Of a stretch of 46,413 bases of DNA, positions 23,321 to 29,650 are shown one piece after another. The translations under genes and the position numbers were made by a program. The stretch comes from a virus. Numbering within the stretch: the first letter of the stretch is position 1; every line of letters starts with the position of its first letter. The notes under the pieces were generated by a model. It did no database searches. It saw nothing but the letters and a program-made list of their open reading frames with translations, and was not told the origin of the DNA. Location of the stretch: the IMG/VR virus record IMGVR_UViG_3300036985_004905, positions 1 to 46,413 of that record, one strand, 5' to 3'.

Positions 23321-23665
23321 TCACATTAAATCGCTGGGTTTAATCAAAGGGTTATCCTTTTCCTCATTAATAGTAGTATCCTTAGTCTCTAAATAATCTA
23401 GTATTTTATTAAATCCTTGTAATTTAACAATCTCAGACACCAGAATTTTTAGTTCTTCTAGCCTGCCGTCTTTAGAAAAAGCTTCTTGAGCAATCCCTAA
23501 TGTTTGTAATTGAAATTTTGACGTTGGTATAGAGGACAGCAGCCTTGCAAACTGAATAAGCGTTTCGTCTGAATAATCCTCTATTAAAATGTCAATATAG
23601 ATTTCACCGTCTTCATCAATAGAGTACTCTAATTTAGCTAAAGTTTTATGTTCTTCATCGTTCAT
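23321..23665 (-). CDS. Acidic hypothetical protein
   Basis: 114 aa, acidic, starting with a three-strand beta pattern (LAKLEYSIDEDGEIYIDILIEDY) followed by helices. The start shares a base with the glycosyltransferase stop (TAATG). Not recognised; a small structural-assembly or regulatory role would fit its place beside the sigma factor. Confidence 0.55.
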   Translation of the reverse strand: MNDEEHKTLAKLEYSIDEDGEIYIDILIEDYSDETLIQFARLLSSIPTSKFQLQTLGIAQEAFSKDGRLEELKILVSEIVKLQGFNKILDYLETKDTTINEEKDNPLIKPSDLM

Positions 23666-24741
23666 TATTGGTCCAAACTTTTTAAAATTTTTGCAGCAGA
23701 ATTATCCCAACTAAATCTTTGAGCCGTTTCAATGCCAGAGATATTCGTTTTATTCCCACTTTTGATTACATTTTTCATAAGGTCTACAAGGGAAGATATT
23801 TCTTTTTCTCCTATCTTCGCCCAATTACCTTGATTAAAGAACCATTTTCCATCGAATGCAGATTCTGTGCTGTCTATAGGTATAATATTGGAGTTTTCCT
23901 TTGTGCAAAATTCTGTGTGTGCAGCATATCCCGTTGTGATTACTGACTTTCCGCAAGCCATCATTTCTAAAAGCTCTAGATTCCAGCCTTCTGCACGCGA
24001 CGGAAACACCCCGCAGCTAACTTGACTCATAACATTATACACTTCAGCTTGTGTCTCAGCTCTTGGAATTAGTTTAACTTTTGGATGATTATACAATTGT
24101 TGCCATCTAAGATTTTCTTCTTGAGAGTTAAATGGATTGCTGCACATCATCCACAATTCTACATTTTCGAATTCTTCAGCTACAATCTTGAAAGCTTTTA
24201 TGAGAAAATCATGCCCTTTGCGAATCTCCCATTTTCCACAATTGAAAAAAATAGTTTTACCACCATCAATATATGGCGTAGGCTTAAAAATATTTGTGTC
24301 TACTCCAAGTGGAATCACATCTATCGGCTTGCCATCGCCAATTTGACGCTTTGTCCGACTGAAGGCTGAAAGGTTATTTTTCACTGTCTGTTTGGCCCAT
24401 TCTGAGCAAACAAAAAGTCTATCGCAAGAGTTTAGGTGATGCTGTTCTAACTCATCGAAGACGTCCAATTCAAAAATAGGAAAACCAATATGCTCACCTT
24501 TTCCTACAAATTGAGACATATCGTTTTGATGCCAAATCTTGATGCATGGAGCTTTAGCGTCAAAGAAACGAGCTTTCTCTATAGCAAATTTTACGTGATT
24601 ATGATCTTCCTCTGTTGTTACTTGAGGTTGACCAATAGGGAACAGTGATACTGTACACTGTTTTTGCAATGCTTTTAAGATATTTAAACCAGCTATACCG
24701 TAGCCAAGCTGATTGATTGGTGCCATTAAATTTATGTTCAC
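23665..24741 (-). CDS. Glycosyltransferase, GT4-like
   Basis: 358 aa with a GT-B fold. The N-terminal domain opens with NINLMAPINQLGYGIAGLNI. The nucleotide-sugar-binding C-terminal domain contains IPLGVDTNIFKP, FFNCGKWEIRKGHDFLIKAF and the E-x7-E motif of retaining GT4 enzymes in RAEGWNLELLEMMACGKSVI. It starts at GTG 24741, overlapping the previous stop as GTGA. Phage glycosyltransferases modify viral DNA or host surface glycans; the target here cannot be told. Confidence 0.88.
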   Translation of the reverse strand: MNINLMAPINQLGYGIAGLNILKALQKQCTVSLFPIGQPQVTTEEDHNHVKFAIEKARFFDAKAPCIKIWHQNDMSQFVGKGEHIGFPIFELDVFDELEQHHLNSCDRLFVCSEWAKQTVKNNLSAFSRTKRQIGDGKPIDVIPLGVDTNIFKPTPYIDGGKTIFFNCGKWEIRKGHDFLIKAFKIVAEEFENVELWMMCSNPFNSQEENLRWQQLYNHPKVKLIPRAETQAEVYNVMSQVSCGVFPSRAEGWNLELLEMMACGKSVITTGYAAHTEFCTKENSNIIPIDSTESAFDGKWFFNQGNWAKIGEKEISSLVDLMKNVIKSGNKTNISGIETAQRFSWDNSAAKILKSLDQ

Positions 24742-25223
24742 TTTTTGAAAACTCCTGTAATAAATTCATCTATTGTTTTTACGTTTGGACTTTTTTCTAA
24801 AAATTCAGCGGTGATCTGAGTTGCCCGAGCTTTGTTTTCTCCCAAAGAAATTAGAGTAGACACACATTCATCGAAAAGGGCATGTTTGCTTCTGGTCTTT
24901 TTTGATCTTTTCAGCTCTAATTCTTCAGCTAATTGTCTTTTTAACTTAAGCTTTTGAACTTTATTCCTTAAAATATTGATTTCTTCTGTATTAGACTTGA
25001 ATTGCTTTACGCTGTGACGATCAGAAATATAACCAATTTCAAAATTATCTGGAATAGCGAGTGGTTTGATCTCAGTGGAACCGTTCAAAACACCTATAAA
25101 AAAACATATACCAAAAAATGTACCGATAGCAGTTCCTAGGATTTTTGCTGCTATCATGACTGAGTCTGGCTGAAATTCCATCGATACACGTCTCATTCTA
25201 AAAATTGATTGATGTGAATGCAC
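24738..25223 (-). CDS. Membrane protein with RuvA-C/UBA-like C-terminus
   Basis: 161 aa from GTG 25223, with GGAG 6 nt upstream and only about 12 nt of leader from the predicted promoter. One transmembrane helix lies at about 23-43 (MIAAKILGTAIGTFFGICFF), then a long basic coiled-coil region. The last 50 residues (LFDECVSTLISLGENKARATQITAEFL) resemble the three-helix RuvA C-terminal/UBA-type module, L-x-S-L-G-x-x-x-x-x-A. The combination of a membrane anchor with this module is unusual. Function unknown. Confidence 0.6.
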   Translation of the reverse strand: MHSHQSIFRMRRVSMEFQPDSVMIAAKILGTAIGTFFGICFFIGVLNGSTEIKPLAIPDNFEIGYISDRHSVKQFKSNTEEINILRNKVQKLKLKRQLAEELELKRSKKTRSKHALFDECVSTLISLGENKARATQITAEFLEKSPNVKTIDEFITGVFKK

Positions 25224-25241
25224 TCCTCACTCCATATCTGT

Positions 25242-25270
25242 ATTATACTTGCAGTCACCATCTTTGTCAA
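25242..25270 (-). promoter_or_regulatory. Perfect consensus sigma-70 promoter
   Basis: Minus-strand -35 TTGACA (25265-25270) and -10 TATAAT (25242-25247) with a 17-bp spacer: full agreement with the consensus. It drives the gene run from 25223 down to the terminator at 21.65 kb, including the sigma factor gene. Confidence 0.93.
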
Positions 25271-25331
25271 GCTCTTTCGGAAAGATTGTCAAAATTCTGT
25301 CATGAAAAGTCTAGGCGTAACATGAGGCTAC

Positions 25332-25365
25332 AAAAAAACCCATAGTATGTACCTATGGGTTTTTC
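25332..25365. terminator. Rho-independent terminator, usable in both directions
   Basis: An 8-bp stem (25338-25345 with 25353-25360) extended by A/T pairs, ending in about seven T residues on the minus strand and five on the plus. It separates the ThyX/ATP-grasp gene run from the promoter at 25242-25270. Confidence 0.88.
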
Positions 25366-25385
25366 TTGAGCAGCCAATGTTACGA

Positions 25386-26129
25386 TCATAGTTGTTGCTG
25401 ATCTACTGCCTCCACTATTTTTGCAATATCGCAGTTGTACCACCCAGCAGACAGGAGACTATTGACCTCAACAACCTTATATGATCCTTCGGATCTGCAA
25501 ACGTCCAGTGTCCACATTGGAGCAGGATCATAGTCCTCCGGAATGACAGACTTCGCAAATTCTTTGGCTTCTTCCATCAGCAGGCCGCTGTCGAGTATAT
25601 CACCGTAAGGTGACTGTGTCAAGATGGAACCATTTCTTATCACGAATCTCCACTCAAGCTCCACAGGCTTCACTGGAGCGAGCATCAGCAGTTCGTCTCT
25701 GTAGAGATCAGTTGGGATTTCTGAATCCACAACAAGCCCTGTAAACGTCTTGTAGCCACTGTTCTGTTTAACGAACATTGCCTCATAGCCTAGGGAAGCT
25801 CTCAGTAAAGAAAAGGTGCCAGCTTCTACAAATAAGTGGGGATTATTTAAGGCATAACCGCCAAAGAATGGAAGATAGTAGTTACAGTCATAGACTTTAT
25901 CGTAGAGCCAGCATATTGCTTTTGGCCCCTTGGACTTTTGAAGTCGTCTACCTAGGGTATGAGTACCGTAGAAGATGTAGTCCGTAACGGGAGACTTGGA
26001 GAACGTCGGCCCATTTATTCCATAAGATACCCAACTCAGCCTATCCCCAAGGATTTCGACTAGTTGCGGCTCGTTCTCTTCAAAGATATCTTTTTCAACT
26101 ACCCAGTCCATCTTCAATAGTAGCGTCAT
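25386..26129 (-). CDS. ATP-grasp domain protein (DUF4343/R2K-like)
   Basis: 247 aa from ATG 26129, which overlaps the preceding stop as ATGA. The protein lacks the standard glycine-rich ATP-grasp loop but has FVKQNSGYKTFTG, then LEWRFVIRNGSILTQSPYG, and a metal-site strand MWTLDVCRSEGSYKVVEVNSLLSAGWYNCD near the C-terminus, the pattern of the compact phage/bacterial DUF4343 ATP-grasp group. Such enzymes form C-N bonds between an acyl-phosphate and an amine, possibly peptide tagging or conjugation. The substrate cannot be deduced. Last gene before the 25.35 kb terminator. Confidence 0.75.
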   Translation of the reverse strand: MTLLLKMDWVVEKDIFEENEPQLVEILGDRLSWVSYGINGPTFSKSPVTDYIFYGTHTLGRRLQKSKGPKAICWLYDKVYDCNYYLPFFGGYALNNPHLFVEAGTFSLLRASLGYEAMFVKQNSGYKTFTGLVVDSEIPTDLYRDELLMLAPVKPVELEWRFVIRNGSILTQSPYGDILDSGLLMEEAKEFAKSVIPEDYDPAPMWTLDVCRSEGSYKVVEVNSLLSAGWYNCDIAKIVEAVDQQQL

Positions 26130-26392
26130 TTGCCCCACTGGTCCTTGTCAATCAAACGGTCGGGAGGAACTAGCCTTTTAACTTTGAAAGTCTTGTCGTA
26201 CTCTATCTCTGTGTACGAGGATAGAACTGATTCAACCCTATCTATTTCTTCTTTTACCGCTGCCCTGAATTTATCACAAGAAACATTATCAGAGCGTAGA
26301 CTTATCCTATGCAAATCCCTTATGTAATCACCAAGCGGATTATTTGAATCTAGATAGTATGACTTAGATATTAGATCATTGATATTGCTCAT
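26126..26392 (-). CDS. Hypothetical protein
   Basis: 88 aa, helical, with a DKFRAAVKEEIDRVESVL helix and a C-terminal KRLVPPDRLIDKDQW. Located between and overlapping the YqeY-like and ATP-grasp genes by four bases each, so probably co-translated with them. Not recognised. Confidence 0.55.
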   Translation of the reverse strand: MSNINDLISKSYYLDSNNPLGDYIRDLHRISLRSDNVSCDKFRAAVKEEIDRVESVLSSYTEIEYDKTFKVKRLVPPDRLIDKDQWGK

Positions 26393-26802
26393 GCTGAGTT
26401 CCTCAGTGGTGAAATGACTTCTTTTGCCACGTCCCCGCTTGCGAGTAGCCCTAACGACTTCACATACTTGATCAGAACCCCGACTGCGTGCTTGTCACTT
26501 TGAGCGGCTTTGATCTCCCCAGAAATTTGGCCAGCATAAACTTCGAGTTCAACCTTGCTGACCTCTTTTGGTAAATAGCTACGCAGTAGTTCATTTTCAC
26601 GAGATAGCTTGGCACTCTCTCCAAATTTCATAGTCTCAGTGTTGCCCTTTACTATTTCTCTACAGTATCGAATGATAAAATCGTCAGTGAAGTCGTTTCT
26701 AGTTTGACACTCACCGAGAACAACCTTTAGGATGTCGCTGGCTAGCTGATTTCTCATTTTGGTGGCACTGATAATATTTTCCTTGATCACGTCGATAAGC
26801 AC
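26389..26802 (-). CDS. YqeY/GatB-tail family protein
   Basis: 137 aa from GTG 26802, chosen because AGGGAG lies 7 nt upstream and overlap with ThyX falls to 16 nt. The longer frame upstream is ThyX coding sequence. Features of the YqeY family: ASDILKVVLGECQTRN, a helix ending in ENELLRSYLPKEVS, and a final module with DKHAVGVLIKYVKSLGLLASGDVAKEVI, equivalent to the G-x-M-x(n)-G-x-D-G-x-x-V region. The family resembles the tRNA-binding tail of GatB amidotransferase; its role is unsettled, and in a phage it is unusual. Confidence 0.75.
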   Translation of the reverse strand: MLIDVIKENIISATKMRNQLASDILKVVLGECQTRNDFTDDFIIRYCREIVKGNTETMKFGESAKLSRENELLRSYLPKEVSKVELEVYAGQISGEIKAAQSDKHAVGVLIKYVKSLGLLASGDVAKEVISPLRNSA

Positions 26803-27707
26803 TGGTATTCTCCCTGTAGAGTCTTTCTGTACTGAATCCATCCTTGCCCGAAATTCCCACCATTTGAGAAGAATGAGTCTTCGAGGCCACACATAGCCTG
26901 ATGCTCAGTTGGGCTAAAGTGCTTTGAGGATACCAAACGGTCGTGCAGAGCAATATCCTGAGAGACATCTCTGGTGCCTTCGGCGGTGAGATAGCTGACG
27001 CGGGCACACCTACCGGCAGAAACCTTGATCAGATCATCCTTAGACAGGGACTCATCTCCGGGGAATCCTGTCAGGGGAAGATGCCAGTCTCCCACTTCGA
27101 GAATCTTCGGCCATGAAGCTCTCATAACGTCACGAGTCATATAAGCTAGTTTTTGAATGTGTGGTTCTGCTTCTGGATGGCATCGGAGTGCGAAGAAGTT
27201 ATTCCACACGCCATCAGTACCAGTACAAATAACTGTGGTCCACATCCAAGGCTCAAGAATACGATTAGCAATCTGTTTGTGTAGACCTAGTGCTAACAAC
27301 TGCTTAGCATAATACACGGCAGAGGTTCTTCCAGATAGCCACAGTTCTTCGCAATATTTGCTATCAGACATATGCGATTGCATAGTTGAGGCATGATTAC
27401 CATCATCGTCTGGAAGATGGCAAACTCCAGTAAATCTATACTTTTCGTTTATGTCTTGTATCTCCCCATATGCCTGCATCCCCTTTTGGGCAGCACCCCA
27501 ATGAATTGGGACGAATGGATCTTCCTCGACCTGCTTGATAAACTTCTCAACTGGTATAGCTCTGCTGCTAGCCGCATTGAAAGAGAACATACGATGTCTC
27601 AGATGTTCACTATGAATAATCCTTGGATAGGTCATCATGAGCGTAGTGAGCCGACTGCTGCTTGAGGCAGACAGACTATCTGCTAAAACTTTTACTTCAA
27701 ATCCCAT
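26787..27707 (-). CDS. thyX: Flavin-dependent thymidylate synthase
   Basis: 306 aa. It makes dTMP from dUMP using FAD and NADPH. The ThyX signature R-H-R-x(7)-S is present as RHRMFSFNAASSR (about 37-49). Other family segments are ANRILEPWMW (substrate-binding Arg), TDGVWNNFFALRCHPEAEPHIQ and a C-terminal SPTEHQA. It is longer than the shortest bacterial ThyX (220-250 aa), as many phage members are. With dCMP deaminase, RNR and dNMP kinase it completes a dTTP route. Confidence 0.92.
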   Translation of the reverse strand: MGFEVKVLADSLSASSSSRLTTLMMTYPRIIHSEHLRHRMFSFNAASSRAIPVEKFIKQVEEDPFVPIHWGAAQKGMQAYGEIQDINEKYRFTGVCHLPDDDGNHASTMQSHMSDSKYCEELWLSGRTSAVYYAKQLLALGLHKQIANRILEPWMWTTVICTGTDGVWNNFFALRCHPEAEPHIQKLAYMTRDVMRASWPKILEVGDWHLPLTGFPGDESLSKDDLIKVSAGRCARVSYLTAEGTRDVSQDIALHDRLVSSKHFSPTEHQAMCGLEDSFFSNGGNFGQGWIQYRKTLQGEYQCLST

Positions 27708-28101
27708 TGAGCACTTCCTTAATGTCCCTATAGACGTATCTAGCTACTTTAGTTTCGTTTGTACCCTTGATGGTATACGACATATCAACCACCATATCGC
27801 TTCCTACGATATCGCATTTTGAATCCGAGTACCCCGCCTCAAGCGAGTCGGACCACGCACACTTTGAGCATTCAAAATGTCTTATAGAGCCATCGTCGTA
27901 CTCTGCCATAAGCTTAATTTCTGGAGGCGGGTCAGGATCATATGGTTCTAAGAGTCCAGACGTTAAAATAGTAGTAAGCTGGAATTCAGTCCTTACTGAT
28001 AGGTTGATAATTTTTGGGACTGGTGGAGCAGGAAAATATGGGGGCATTTTGCCCAAAAGCGGCAGGGATGCTATCGCACCCAGAAATAATCTTCTCTTCA
28101 T
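27697..28101 (-). CDS. Exported protein with Tat-like signal
   Basis: 134 aa. MKRRLFLGAIASLPLLG has the R-R-x-F-L core of a Tat signal and a hydrophobic stretch ending near residue 17. The mature part is beta-rich with one CSKC pair (about 79-82) and a CDIVG Cys. Its stop overlaps the ThyX ATG by 11 nt. Function unknown, but it is the third putative Tat substrate in the window. Confidence 0.6.
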   Translation of the reverse strand: MKRRLFLGAIASLPLLGKMPPYFPAPPVPKIINLSVRTEFQLTTILTSGLLEPYDPDPPPEIKLMAEYDDGSIRHFECSKCAWSDSLEAGYSDSKCDIVGSDMVVDMSYTIKGTNETKVARYVYRDIKEVLNGI

Positions 28102-28142
28102 GGATAGCTCCTAAGTGTCCAATTCAGGATTACGTTGCATTT

Positions 28143-28373
28143 TTACACTCCTCTGGGTAATGTGAAACAGTGACTCCAACTATCATAGACTCCTTCGTCG
28201 TTGTCGAGAAGGACAACTGAGATATCTGCCTCTGTATCATCATCGTCTGGCAAAGGATAAAACATTGAGTTTCTGCCTATCTCAATTTCCTCAATACACT
28301 TCTTCAACAAATAAATTGCTGATTCCCGTGTGTCGGAAGCAACCTTCAACTTGATCCCAATTCTTTGTTTCAT
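28143..28373 (-). CDS. Small hypothetical protein
   Basis: 76 aa, a beta-alpha-beta layout beginning MKQRIGIKLKVASDTRESAIYLL with an acidic PLPDDDDTEAD turn. The last credible protein start before the RNA locus, which ends 22 nt upstream of it. Not recognised. Confidence 0.55.
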   Translation of the reverse strand: MKQRIGIKLKVASDTRESAIYLLKKCIEEIEIGRNSMFYPLPDDDDTEADISVVLLDNDEGVYDSWSHCFTLPRGV

Positions 28374-28395
28374 TTCTTTACCCTAACATAAAAAG

Positions 28396-28679
28396 TGGAC
28401 CATGTGGAAATCGAATCCACGTCTTGCCGAATGCATCAATATAAAGTCTACGTGTGTATTTGGGCTCTGCCCAACATATTCTGTTGCTGACTCAGTCAGC
28501 TTGTTTACAAGATATAACTATCCTGCTTTTGTTACAGGGGGCAGAATACCCCCGAGCTTATGCAGCTAGAGCGAAAGGCGTTGCTTTTGCACTTATTTTT
28601 CGATCAGTTTTTACGTAGCCACTGATCAACTACGACACGCATTCATACCAAACACTGACAATCAATACCTGTATGGCCC
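28396..28679 (-). ncRNA. ssrA: tmRNA (phage-encoded), proteolysis tag AKATPFALAA
   Basis: A complete one-piece tmRNA of 284 nt. The 5' GGGCCAT (28673-28679) pairs with 3' ATGGTCC (28397-28403) in a seven-base acceptor that contains the G3-U70 wobble required by alanyl-tRNA synthetase; discriminator A, CCA not encoded. The T-arm, with a TTCGATT loop, lies directly inside the 3' acceptor strand. GAATGC/GCATTC forms helix P2. An H-type pseudoknot PK1 is visible (28630-28634 with 28614-28618; 28621-28627 with 28602-28608), followed by an A-rich stretch and the resume codon. The tag is encoded at 28561-28590, with stop TAA at 28558-28560. Further hairpins (GGGGG/CCCCC, GCTGAC/GTCAGC, TTGGGC/GCCCAA) occupy the PK2-PK4 positions. 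It would rescue stalled ribosomes and tag products for proteolysis. Confidence 0.95.
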
Positions 28680-28700
28680 GTTTTAACAAAAAAAATACAA

Positions 28701-28773
28701 TACACCTACCAAGGTTCGAACTTGGACTATAACTGTCAAAGAGTTATGTGCTAACCAGTTACACTACGGGTGC
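28701..28773 (-). tRNA. tRNA-Gln (anticodon TTG)
   Basis: 73-nt cloverleaf: acceptor GCACCCG/TAGGTGT with two wobbles and one mismatch, a D-arm GTG...CAC containing GG, anticodon stem TAACT/AGTTA with loop CTTTGAC (anticodon TTG), and a normal T-arm CCAAG-TTCGAAC-CTTGG. CCA is not encoded. It lies 21 nt upstream of the tmRNA. Confidence 0.9.
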
Positions 28774-28785
28774 CAACTATAAGAA

Positions 28786-28950
28786 TCTCCTCAAGAGAAA
28801 GAGTACAGCCACAACTCAAGTGATCAAGCTAAGTTGCCTAAAGCTACGTCGTGTTTTTATCACCCAGCCTAGGCTTGCCTCTGGGTGTTTATTTCACGAA
28901 AACCACGGTCTTTGGCCCCCTTATACGTTACCTGTATTCTCTTGAGGAGA
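28786..28950 (-). ncRNA. Candidate structured RNA closed by a 14-bp perfect helix
   Basis: Arms 28786-28799 and 28937-28950 are perfect inverted repeats of 14 bp. Inside, TACAG/CTGTA continues the helix; a nested hairpin pairs TCGTG with CACGA and CACCCAG with CTGGGTG around a symmetric A/T internal loop (about 28850-28900); CAACT/AGTTG forms another arm. No protein frame on the minus strand explains it. It lies between tRNA-Gln and two tRNA-like elements. Strand is assumed from its neighbours. It may be one domain of a larger RNA extending to 29291. Confidence 0.6.
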
Positions 28951-28954
28951 ATGG

Positions 28955-29061
28955 AAGCTAATGGTGGAATTGGACCACCGATGGTGCTTGTTAACTACGG
29001 GTACGCCCCCATCTAGCCTTATAAATTCCGTATACAAAACTTATAAGTTCCAGCTTTAGCT
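28955..29061 (-). ncRNA. tRNA-like structure B (non-canonical T-loop, encoded CCA)
   Basis: A seven-base acceptor (AGCTAAA at 29055-29061 with ATTAGCT at 28956-28962, six pairs) and, directly adjacent as in tRNA, a 5-bp T-arm (28963-28979) with loop TCCAATT. The 3' acceptor is followed by T then CCA. The 107-nt length and absence of a clear D-arm and anticodon arm argue against a working tRNA. CTTATAA/TTATAAG forms an internal helix. Confidence 0.4.
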
Positions 29062-29065
29062 ATGG

Positions 29066-29190
29066 ATGAGACGGCGGGAATTGCACCCGCTAAGCAAAGT
29101 TGTCCGATACTTAATCAGCGTAGCTTTCGCCACGTCGGATCGCTTATGCCATGCCGTTACACTGTGTGTCGCTGTCCACACCGCGTCTCA
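29066..29190 (-). ncRNA. tRNA-like structure A (non-canonical T-loop, encoded CCA)
   Basis: Perfect seven-base acceptor TGAGACG/CGTCTCA (29184-29190 with 29067-29073). A T-arm GCGGG-TGCAATT-CCCGC (29074-29090) abuts it, and T then CCA follow the acceptor (29063-29066). Next to the 5' acceptor strand are CG and a GTGT/ACAC hairpin in the D-arm place. TAAGC/GCTTA encloses about 45 nt containing a GAAA-tetraloop hairpin. At 125 nt it is too long for an ordinary tRNA and no anticodon is assignable. Alternatives: an interrupted tRNA, or a T-loop module of a large RNA. Confidence 0.45.
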
Positions 29191-29196
29191 GATTAA

Positions 29197-29291
29197 GCCA
29201 GATTCCGGCTTAAGTCCCACACCGGCCCCAAACAGAGCATTGTGTCTGATCAGGTTGCTCTTGCACTCGGTGTATGATCTCGAAATCTGGC
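29197..29291 (-). ncRNA. Structured RNA element D just after ssb, with competing helices
   Basis: An 8-bp perfect terminal helix (29284-29291 with 29197-29204) encloses ACACCG/CGGTGT and AGAGCA/TGCTCT helices. The 3' strand of the terminal helix can instead join a local perfect hairpin, TTAAGCC/GGCTTAA, so two folds exclude each other. The ssb stop lies 22 nt upstream on the same transcript. No T-arm is present, so it is not a tRNA despite the 95-nt length. Confidence 0.45.
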
Positions 29292-29312
29292 AACTCCTAT
29301 CGGAGTCAATCT

Positions 29313-29648
29313 CTATTCCTTCGTCTTTGGAGTGATAGTCGATGGTTCAGGACCAAGAGAGATTTCATCTGCCATAACGCAGATAGAACTCTTCTTGTTG
29401 TTGTTTTCATCCTCATAATCGTCAATCTTTAGCTTGCCGGTGATTGAAACAAGCCTGCCCTTTACAAGCAGAGAGTTTAGATTCTCTGCCATCTTTCCGA
29501 AGCAAAGAATATTGATAAACAATGTTTCGTCATTCCTACGGTCATTGACAGCAAGTCGGAACTTGCTCATCGCAGTGCCCTTCTTGGTGTTGGTGAAGAT
29601 AGCATCATTTGTCAAACGTCCAGCACCATTCCAACAATTCTGATTCAT
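29313..29648 (-). CDS. ssb: Single-stranded DNA-binding protein (OB fold)
   Basis: 111 aa. A bacterial-type SSB domain: NQNCWNGAGRLTNDAIFTNTKKGTAMSKFRLAVNDR, then LFINILCFGKMAENLNSLLVKGRLVSITGKL, then the final strand ICVMADEISL. The family signature W/F-x-G-R-L and V-x-I-x-G-x-L are recognisable. It is short and has no acidic DDDIPF-type tail, so interaction with host SSB partners may be absent. Coats ssDNA in replication and recombination with UvsX. Confidence 0.92.
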   Translation of the reverse strand: MNQNCWNGAGRLTNDAIFTNTKKGTAMSKFRLAVNDRRNDETLFINILCFGKMAENLNSLLVKGRLVSITGKLKIDDYEDENNNKKSSICVMADEISLGPEPSTITPKTKE

Positions 29649-29650
29649 AA

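Noticed and set aside
26803-26892. N-terminal extension of the YqeY-like protein
   Set aside because: These codons lie over the thyX 3' end and do not resemble the family; GTG 26802 has a well-spaced AGGGAG.
28748-28945. 65-aa open frame on the plus strand
   Set aside because: It covers the tRNA-Gln 5' half and the 14-bp inverted-repeat RNA; no start signal and wrong direction.
29066-29190. Group I intron within a tRNA
   Set aside because: The interior between the possible exons is under 100 nt and shows no P3-P7 core; too short for a group I intron.
29066-29335. 89-aa open frame on the plus strand
   Set aside because: It lies opposite the structured RNA elements, has no ribosome site and runs against all other genes; its openness follows from the RNA sequence.
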